This document shows, in pieces, positions 6,874-12,425 of a stretch of DNA of 12,425 bases. This stretch comes from Candidatus Moranbacteria bacterium UBA2206 (lineage in GTDB: Bacteria; Patescibacteriota; Minisyncoccia; Moranbacterales; UBA2206). The notes beneath the pieces were generated by a model. That model did no database searches and was not told the DNA's origin. It saw only the letters and a list, made by a program, of their open reading frames with translations. A program made the position numbers and the translations under genes. The first letter of the stretch is position 1, and each line of letters starts with the position of its first letter. The DNA lies in contig DCUU01000007.1 in the NCBI GenBank assembly GCA_002328565.1, forward strand, positions 1 to 12,425, written 5' to 3'.

Positions 6874-7113
6874 TTACATCCCCATCCTTTGTTTCGCCAT
6901 ACGATATTGTTCCTCGGTGATTTGACCAGACTTTTTCATTTGTTCCATAGCAGACAGAAGTTTGTCGCGATTTTCGGGCTTGAAGGCTTCGGCCATCAAT
7001 TTTTGCTGTTCCTGCGGGCTCATTTTGGCAATTTTTTTCATGGCCACTTTTTGCATCATTCCCATGGCATTTGAAGTAATAGTGTTTTTAGCTTTTTTTA
7101 ATGGATTCCACAT
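6874..7113 (-). CDS. SHOCT-like small protein (79 aa)
   Basis: The protein starts MWNPLKKAKNTITSNAMGMM. The middle is Lys/Met-rich (MQKVAMKKIAKMSPQEQQKL), and the C-terminal 25 residues, MEQMKKSGQITEEQYRMAKQ and on, closely resemble the SHOCT short C-terminal helix-turn-helix motif. In other proteins SHOCT is found at the end of oligomerising or membrane-linked proteins, but its role here is unknown. There is no signal peptide or membrane span. It lies 92 bases downstream of secF with only a repeat between and is closed by a strong terminator, so it is probably the last cistron of the secDF unit. There is no Shine-Dalgarno site before the ATG. Codon use and composition match its neighbours, supporting a real gene. 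Confidence 0.75.
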   Translation of the reverse strand: MWNPLKKAKNTITSNAMGMMQKVAMKKIAKMSPQEQQKLMAEAFKPENRDKLLSAMEQMKKSGQITEEQYRMAKQRMGM

Positions 7114-7129
7114 ATATCATGTAGCATGC

Positions 7130-7205
7130 AACATGAAACATATAACAAAGAAAAGGGAAATATTCCTTATTCTTTAATTTTGTTTCATGCTATATGTTTT
7201 ATGTT
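7130..7205. repeat. AT-rich inverted repeat between secF and the SHOCT-like gene
   Basis: Arms AACATGAAACATATAAC (7130-7146) and GCTATATGTTTTATGTT (7189-7205) pair at 15 of 17 positions. An inner AAAGAAAAGG/CCTTATTCTTT stem (7147-7175) has one bulge. The 9-mer CATGAAACA (7132-7140) also pairs exactly with 7181-7189. One arm ends on the base next to the secF stop codon. The element fills most of the 92-base gap, which contains no other gene. No T run suits a terminator. Confidence 0.65.
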
Positions 7206-8105
<900 letters not shown>

Positions 8106-8137
8106 AAGCGAATAATTTAAAATTCTAAATTTAAAAT

Positions 8138-9865
8138 TTAGCCTTTAGAATTTGTTTTCTTAACTCCAATTAACCATAATTTATTTTCCAACCACTTCCC
8201 CATCACAAATCGTAAAATTGTTCGAGTAATGACCACTGCGGTAAACATTGAAACAATCACTCCGATAATTAGCGTGACGGCAAAACCCTTCACAAATCCT
8301 GTTCCCATTTCAATCAGAATAAACGCCGTAATGATCGATGACATATTTCCGTCGCGAATTGAAGTCCAAGCGCGCTTGAAACCTTCTTCAATCGCACTCA
8401 AAACATCGCGACCTTTTTTGATTTCCTCTTTGGTTCTTTCGAAAATCAAAATATTAGCATCCACGGCCATTCCAATCGAAAGCACGAAACCAGCAATACC
8501 AGGGAGCGTGAGAGTAATTTGCCACGGCGAAAATCCGGATAATTTGAAAATTGAAATCATCAGAGCTGAATAGATGAGAAGCGAGAAAGAAGCTACTAGT
8601 CCCAAAAATCGATAGAACAAAAGCATAAAAATAATCACTAAAACCATTCCAATCATTCCCGCTTTCAAACTTTTTTCCAAAGATATTTTTCCCAAGGATG
8701 CTTCCACGCTTTGTTGATTGATCGGATTACCGATTGGCACAGGCAGAGCTCCTTCATTTAATCTTTTCACTAATTCATTGGCTTCTTGAGTTGTATAACT
8801 TCCTGTAATCTGCGCCTTGCCATTAGGAATTTCCGAATTGACTGTTGGGTTGGTTATGATCTCGCCATCAATCAAAATTGCCACACGCTTTCCGATATTT
8901 CGCTTAGTTATTTCCGCAAAAAGTTTCGTGCCTTCCTCGTCAAATTCCAAATCAATTACCGGTTCTGTGAGTCCTTGATTCTGGAAACCAACACTAGCGC
9001 TTTTTAAATTTTTTCCTGTAAGGCCCGTAGCCACAACTTCTACTTTTGGTTCCGGCTGAACTTTTTTGGCAATCAAAATATGCGCGCTTTTGAATTCTTG
9101 AGTGCTTGCCCCGTTGTCGCCATCAGGCGATGTTGCGGGGTCTCCTTCGCCTTTCACTTCGATTCTTTTGATTATATGCCAGCCAAATTGCGTTTCTACT
9201 AATTCTTTATGTATTTCACCATCTTTCAAGTTTTTGTTAAAAATTACATCCTCATATTCTGGCACAAAAGAGCCTTTTTTGACAAAATCATACTCTCCGC
9301 CTTTTTCTTTTGAGCCTGGGTCTTCGCTATTTTCCTTGGCAAGTTTCGCAAAATCTTCGCCGGCCAAAGCTTTTTTCAATAAATCTTGCGCTTTATTTTT
9401 GGCAGTTTCATTAAATTTATTCAATTCATCTTCTGGAATTTTTTCTACGGCCGTTTCTTTTTCTTCTTTAAATTCCAAAAATGGCATTTCCCCAATTCTT
9501 TTTTTAGCTTCATTAATATCTCTGATTCCAGCCAATTCCACGATCAGTCTTTGTTCATCACCTGATTTGGTGGTATAAATAACCGGCTCAGCCACACCGA
9601 AAGCATTGATTTTTCGCTCAACCGCGTCTTGCATCGCCTGCATGGCTTCTTTTTGTTTCGCCGGATCAACTTGGCTCAAATCAGCCTTATATTCCAAATG
9701 AATCCCCCCCTGCAAATCTAAACCTAAATTTATCTTAGGTTTATTGAAAAAATCATAAAGCTTTGGAATTCTCGAAACTACTTGCGGATAGGAAACTAGC
9801 CCAGCCAAAATCGCCAAGATTACTACTGCCCCAAATTTTAGTCTAAGTTTTTGTCTAACGTTCAT
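8138..9865 (-). CDS. secD: Protein translocase subunit SecD with inserted parvulin-like domain (575 aa)
   Basis: The family hallmarks are TM1 (about 10-30), GLDLQGGIHL (D50), the P1 head region with GLTGKNL..A and a C-terminal five-TM bundle with MAVDANILIFERTKEE (D469, the conserved membrane Asp). An extra segment of about 110 residues sits in the periplasmic part. Residues 155-235 (LLKKALAGEDFAKLAKENS, GGEYDFVKKGSFVPEYEDVIF, TQFGWHII with H230) match PpiC/parvulin prolyl isomerases. The domain's usual first strand is found at its end instead (SAHILIAKK, H262). I chose ATG at 9865 because a promoter -10 box ends 7 bases upstream and MNVRQKLRLKFG is a plausible N terminus. A TTG six codons upstream (9883) is the alternative. 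A palindromic insertion encodes the linker before AHILI. Confidence 0.94.
   Translation of the reverse strand: MNVRQKLRLKFGAVVILAILAGLVSYPQVVSRIPKLYDFFNKPKINLGLDLQGGIHLEYKADLSQVDPAKQKEAMQAMQDAVERKINAFGVAEPVIYTTKSGDEQRLIVELAGIRDINEAKKRIGEMPFLEFKEEKETAVEKIPEDELNKFNETAKNKAQDLLKKALAGEDFAKLAKENSEDPGSKEKGGEYDFVKKGSFVPEYEDVIFNKNLKDGEIHKELVETQFGWHIIKRIEVKGEGDPATSPDGDNGASTQEFKSAHILIAKKVQPEPKVEVVATGLTGKNLKSASVGFQNQGLTEPVIDLEFDEEGTKLFAEITKRNIGKRVAILIDGEIITNPTVNSEIPNGKAQITGSYTTQEANELVKRLNEGALPVPIGNPINQQSVEASLGKISLEKSLKAGMIGMVLVIIFMLLFYRFLGLVASFSLLIYSALMISIFKLSGFSPWQITLTLPGIAGFVLSIGMAVDANILIFERTKEEIKKGRDVLSAIEEGFKRAWTSIRDGNMSSIITAFILIEMGTGFVKGFAVTLIIGVIVSMFTAVVITRTILRFVMGKWLENKLWLIGVKKTNSKG
9109..9140. 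repeat. Palindromic insertion in the secD linker
   Basis: CCCCG (9109-9113) pairs with CGGGG (9136-9140), and TCGCC (9117-9121) with GGCGA (9126-9130) around the loop ATCA. The small internal loop is TTG on one side and TGTTG on the other. It encodes about residues 242-252 (DPATSPDGDNG), a Gly/Asp/Pro linker between the two parts of the parvulin-like domain. It is GC-rich compared with the surrounding gene. Confidence 0.6.
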
Positions 9866-9872
9866 ATTCTTT

Positions 9873-9900
9873 ATTTTACACAACTCTTATTAAATTGCAA
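9873..9900 (-). promoter_or_regulatory. Putative promoter for leaderless secD mRNA
   Basis: On the minus strand TTGCAA (9900-9895) is followed by a 16-base spacer and TAAAAT (9878-9873). Seven bases then lead to the ATG at 9865. The -10 box is identical to that of pheS. It lies in the 43-base gap after the interrupted Nudix gene and suggests that secDF can be transcribed separately from secA. AT richness makes single matches less certain. Confidence 0.5.
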
Positions 9901-9908
9901 TCTTTATA

Positions 9909-10331
9909 TTATTTGATGATTTTTTTCTCAATTAAATCAGGAATTATTTTATTTCTAATGATAGGTGATACTTTTTGGTTTGTTAAATCTTCTTTGCTTA
10001 TCCAATGCAGTGCGCCAATTTCTAAAGATGGTTTCGGCTCACCTATTAATTTTCCACTGTATAATCTAATCATAACGTCTTTTCCTGGCGTAGCGGCGAT
10101 ATCAATATATTCGTTAATAAACTCCAAGCTATCGAGTTCTACGTTTCAATTCAATTCTTCTTTTATTTCTCGTTCTAAACATTCGATATCTGATTCTCCT
10201 TCAAGTTGTCCTCCAGGCATCAAATATTGAGTAACTCTTTTTTCTTCATATTTTTTACCTGGTTCACAAACTAAAAATTTATCCTTACTTTCATTTAATA
10301 TTAATAATCCAATTTTATTATAATAAGCCAT
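9909..10331 (-). pseudogene. Nudix hydrolase interrupted by one in-frame UGA
   Basis: The protein starts MAYYNKIGLLILNESKDKF. Its Nudix box, GGQLEGE then EREIKEEL (about residues 41-60), keeps the G-x5-E-x7-RE-x2-EE pattern that binds the catalytic metal. Codon 62 is TGA (10148-10146). Reading simply continues in the same frame as NVELDSLEFINEYIDIAATP to a normal end, IIPDLIEKKIIK. Without the stop it would be a typical Nudix protein of about 140 residues. No other lesion is visible, so the mutation is recent, an assembly error, or read through. The position is often Cys in related proteins (EELNC-like), one base away from UGA. The nearest Shine-Dalgarno-like AAGGAG lies 19 bases before the ATG, too far to work well. 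Its C terminus resembles the neighbouring Nudix protein, suggesting tandem duplication. The substrate is unknown. Confidence 0.8.
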
Positions 10332-10361
10332 AATTTATTATTTTATTATTCTCCTTTTTAT

Positions 10362-10393
10362 ATCACTACCATATATAGGCGAATGGTAGTGAT
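10362..10393. other. Perfect 11-bp hairpin between the two Nudix genes
   Basis: ATCACTACCAT (10362-10372) and ATGGTAGTGAT (10383-10393) are exact reverse complements around a 10-base loop. The stem begins on the base next to the stop codon of the intact Nudix gene. On the minus strand no T run follows (ATATAAAAAGGAG), so it is not a clear intrinsic terminator. It may stabilise the 3' end of the upstream transcript, act as a weak terminator, or be another palindromic element of the kind seen in the genes. Confidence 0.7.
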
Positions 10394-10804
10394 TTATTTT
10401 ATCATTTTTAGACTCTTTAACTTTGGGATTACTTCATGTTTAAATATTGAACCTATTTTTATTTCTTTTGAAAAATCTGAATCCACCCATTGAATTTCCT
10501 CTATTTCATTAGCGGGGATTATTTCTCCTTCCCAATCCTGAACCACAAAAACATCCATTCTTAATATATTCGACTCATTACCTGCCGCAGGAGCATAAAA
10601 AGTATCGAACTCTCTTAGTTGATTTTCCTGAACAATAATACTTAACTCCTCTTTAAGTTCTCTAATTAATGCGCCCTTAGATGTCTCATTTTTTTCAATT
10701 TTACCACCTGGAGCTATAAAAAAATCTTTATTTTTAGATCGAGAAATTAAAAGTTTTTTATCTTTCAATATAATTCCGCCAACTTTATAGATATCGTATT
10801 TCAT
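10394..10804 (-). CDS. Nudix hydrolase (136 aa)
   Basis: This small cytoplasmic Nudix-fold pyrophosphatase starts MKYDIYKVGGIILKDKKLLI. The complete Nudix box GKIEKNETSKGALIRELKEE (about residues 34-53) matches G-x5-E-x7-RE-U-x-EE, with the metal-binding glutamates present. A further segment NILRMDVFVVQDWEGE and EIEEIQWVD follow the pattern of MutT/NTP-pyrophosphohydrolase-like members, but the substrate cannot be told. The ATG lies 4 bases after the secA stop, so translation is probably coupled. The frame stays open 23 codons further upstream, but those codons overlap the conserved SEC-C end of secA in another frame, so I reject that longer start. The C terminus (VIPKLKSLKMIK) resembles that of the neighbouring interrupted gene, pointing to a tandem pair. 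Confidence 0.9.
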   Translation of the reverse strand: MKYDIYKVGGIILKDKKLLISRSKNKDFFIAPGGKIEKNETSKGALIRELKEELSIIVQENQLREFDTFYAPAAGNESNILRMDVFVVQDWEGEIIPANEIEEIQWVDSDFSKEIKIGSIFKHEVIPKLKSLKMIK

Positions 10805-10808
10805 ATTA

Positions 10809-12425
10809 TTATTTCCCACAACACTTCTTATACTTTTTTCCTGATCCGCACGGACAAGGATCGTTTCTACCAACTCTATCCTTATTCACAATCGGAGCAA
10901 GTTTTTTTTCCTCAATCTTGCCACTTTCTTCTTTTTTCACGGCTGAAAACTGTTCGACTTCCCCGCCACCGCTATAATTCAAACTATTTTGCGCGGGTTT
11001 TTCTTGGGCTTGTGGTGTGACTACATTCACTTTGAAAATTGTGCGTACAATTGTTGCGCGGATATTGTCCATCAGATGGGAAAAAATCAAATAGGCTTCT
11101 CGTTTATATTCAATCAGTGGATCTCGTTGTCCATAACCGCGTAGCCCAATGCCATCTCGCAGATAGTCCATTTCGTCTAGATGACTCATCCACATCATAT
11201 CCATCGTTTGCAAAATCACCGCTTTTTCAATGCCTCGCATACTTTCCGTGCCAATCTCTTGTTCTTTTTTGTTATACGCCTCCTTGGCCAAACCGCTCAA
11301 ATATTGCGTCATCGCGGAAACTTTTTCCGCTGAATTTTTAGCGCTATCATTTTTTATTTCTTTCAATTTATTCTCCACTGATTTGTCGGCTGAGATAATA
11401 TTTTTCATTCCTTCATAAATTTCTTTCATATCAATTTTTTCTTCTTCGGCGCTATGAAAAGAAACTAAATTTTCCATTTCCTGAATGATATACCCCAACA
11501 TTTCATTTTTGAGATCCTTGGATTCCAAAATTTCTCGCCGTTTTTTATATATCACTTCGCGCTGTTTGTTCATTACATCGTCATATTCCAAAACATGCTT
11601 GCGAATGTCAAAGTTAAATCCTTCAATTTTTGATTGCGCGTTTTCAATGGTGCGAGAAATTATTTTATTTTGAATTGGTTGATCTTCTGGCAGTCCCAAA
11701 GTGTTCATCATGCTAATAAGTTTGTCTCCACCAAAACGACGCATCAATTCATCTTCCAGCGACACAAAAAACTGCGAAGCTCCTGGGTCGCCTTGTCGGC
11801 CGGCGCGTCCACGAAGCTGATTGTCAATGCGACGTGCTTCATGTCTTTCTGTGCCTAAAATGAAAAGTCCGCCCACTTCTTTGACGCCTTCACCCAATTT
11901 AATGTCAGTTCCGCGTCCTGCCATATTAGTGGCAATGGTCACTGCCCCAATTTGCCCAGCATTTTGAATAATTAGCGCTTCTTTTTCGTGTTGTTTAGCG
12001 TTCAAAACTTCGTGTTTAACCCCAAAACGAGTGAGTAGGGCGCTCAAATATTCTGATTTCTCAATAGCAATTGTGCCAACTAAGACTGGTTGACCAGTTT
12101 TGTTTATTTCTTTGATACGTCCACAAATCGCATTGAATTTTCCTTTTTCTGATTTATAAACAATATCAGCTAGATCTTTTCTGACAAGTGGTCTATTGGT
12201 TGGAATTTCCACCACATCAATATTATATACTTTGAAAAATTCTTCGGCTGAAGTAGTGGCCGTTCCCGTCATACCGGAAAGCTTGTGATAAATTCGAAAA
12301 TAATTTTGAAAAGTGATGGTAGCCAAAGTCTTAGATTCTTTTTGCACTTGCACTTTTTCTTTGGCTTCAATAGCTTGATGCAAACCTTCGCTATAACGTC
12401 GCCCAGGCATAATGCGCCCCGTAAA
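10809..12425 (-). CDS. secA: Protein translocase ATPase SecA, C-terminal part (538 codons visible)
   Basis: SecA is the ATP-driven motor that pushes preproteins into SecYEG at the inner membrane. The window edge cuts the gene. The visible part starts FTGRIMPGRRYSEGLHQAIE in frame, so the N-terminal DEAD motor half and most of the preprotein cross-linking domain lie outside. Present are NBD2 with VLVGTIAIEKSE, NMAGRGTDIKL and ERHEARRIDNQLRGRAGRQG (the arginine-finger motif), the helical scaffold/wing with LEYDDVMNKQREVIY and HLDEMDYLRDGIGLRGYGQR, and a C-terminal SEC-C zinc tail CPCGSGKKYKKCCGK. The methionine at 12410 is internal, not a start. The stop is TAA, 4 bases before the Nudix ATG. 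No insertions were seen in this part. Confidence 0.97.
   Translation of the reverse strand, partial: FTGRIMPGRRYSEGLHQAIEAKEKVQVQKESKTLATITFQNYFRIYHKLSGMTGTATTSAEEFFKVYNIDVVEIPTNRPLVRKDLADIVYKSEKGKFNAICGRIKEINKTGQPVLVGTIAIEKSEYLSALLTRFGVKHEVLNAKQHEKEALIIQNAGQIGAVTIATNMAGRGTDIKLGEGVKEVGGLFILGTERHEARRIDNQLRGRAGRQGDPGASQFFVSLEDELMRRFGGDKLISMMNTLGLPEDQPIQNKIISRTIENAQSKIEGFNFDIRKHVLEYDDVMNKQREVIYKKRREILESKDLKNEMLGYIIQEMENLVSFHSAEEEKIDMKEIYEGMKNIISADKSVENKLKEIKNDSAKNSAEKVSAMTQYLSGLAKEAYNKKEQEIGTESMRGIEKAVILQTMDMMWMSHLDEMDYLRDGIGLRGYGQRDPLIEYKREAYLIFSHLMDNIRATIVRTIFKVNVVTPQAQEKPAQNSLNYSGGGEVEQFSAVKKEESGKIEEKKLAPIVNKDRVGRNDPCPCGSGKKYKKCCGK

Noticed and set aside
9102..9578. 158-codon open frame on the plus strand
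   Set aside because: It lies wholly opposite secD, whose family motifs run through it, and its sequence (Ser/Phe/Leu-rich) is what the reverse of an A-rich gene gives. It is a shadow.
9866..9883. TTG start for secD six codons upstream
   Set aside because: The ATG at 9865 has a -10 box placed just before it, and the extra residues are not family-like. The TTG would fall in the promoter spacer.
10146..10148. UGA read as glycine (the code of Gracilibacteria/Absconditabacteria)
   Set aside because: pheT ends at UGA exactly where the family ends, and the long genes contain no other in-frame UGA, which would be common in that code.
10120..10148. Selenocysteine at the Nudix UGA with a SECIS-like hairpin (AACTC/GAGTT, 10134-10138 with 10120-10124)
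   Set aside because: The stem has only 5 pairs, and no Sec-dependent chemistry is known for Nudix hydrolases at this site. A nonsense change or an error is simpler.
10805..10873. Longer N terminus for the intact Nudix gene
   Set aside because: The extra 23 codons overlap the conserved SEC-C end of secA in another frame, and Nudix proteins start close to the first strand (KYDIYKVGGII). ATG at 10804 is better.

Overview
This AT-rich window has every credible gene on the minus strand, so transcription runs from high to low coordinates. Short intergenic gaps, close spacing, weak or absent Shine-Dalgarno sites and the protein types suggest a reduced genome of the Candidate Phyla Radiation (Patescibacteria, Parcubacteria-like). 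That placement is inferred from overall character, not from a marker gene. The standard code (UGA = stop) fits: pheT ends at UGA where the family normally ends, and the long genes contain no in-frame UGA.

Layout in order of transcription. (1) 12425-9909: the C-terminal part of secA, an intact Nudix hydrolase gene 4 bases behind it, and a second, related Nudix gene interrupted by one in-frame UGA. (2) 9865-6874: secD, secF and a 79-residue SHOCT-like protein, closed by a strong terminator at 6833-6861. (3) 6799-3121: pheS, pheT and an easily missed 48-residue cysteine-containing protein, followed by a 14-bp hairpin. (4) 3015-105: valS and a 73-residue basic protein of unknown function, closed by a strong terminator at 28-63.

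The genes form two functional blocks. SecA is the preprotein translocation ATPase and SecD/SecF form the proton-driven membrane complex that completes export. PheS/PheT and ValS charge tRNA-Phe and tRNA-Val. The Nudix pair probably arose by tandem duplication.

Three points deserve attention. First, four structurally distinct palindromic DNA insertions lie in frame inside essential genes: one in valS, two in pheT (a perfect 18-bp inverted repeat and a three-way-junction fold of exactly 17 codons) and one in secD. A short tandem-repeat expansion sits in pheS. This resembles the in-gene palindromic elements known from Rickettsia, but the sequences differ from each other. Second, SecD carries an inserted parvulin-like (PpiC) domain whose first strand (AHILI) comes after the rest of the domain, as in a circular permutation. 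Third, pheS, valS and secD each have a sigma70-like promoter whose -10 box ends 6-7 bases before the ATG, which predicts leaderless mRNAs, whereas some downstream cistrons have Shine-Dalgarno sites. No RNA genes, insertion sequences or CRISPR arrays were seen.
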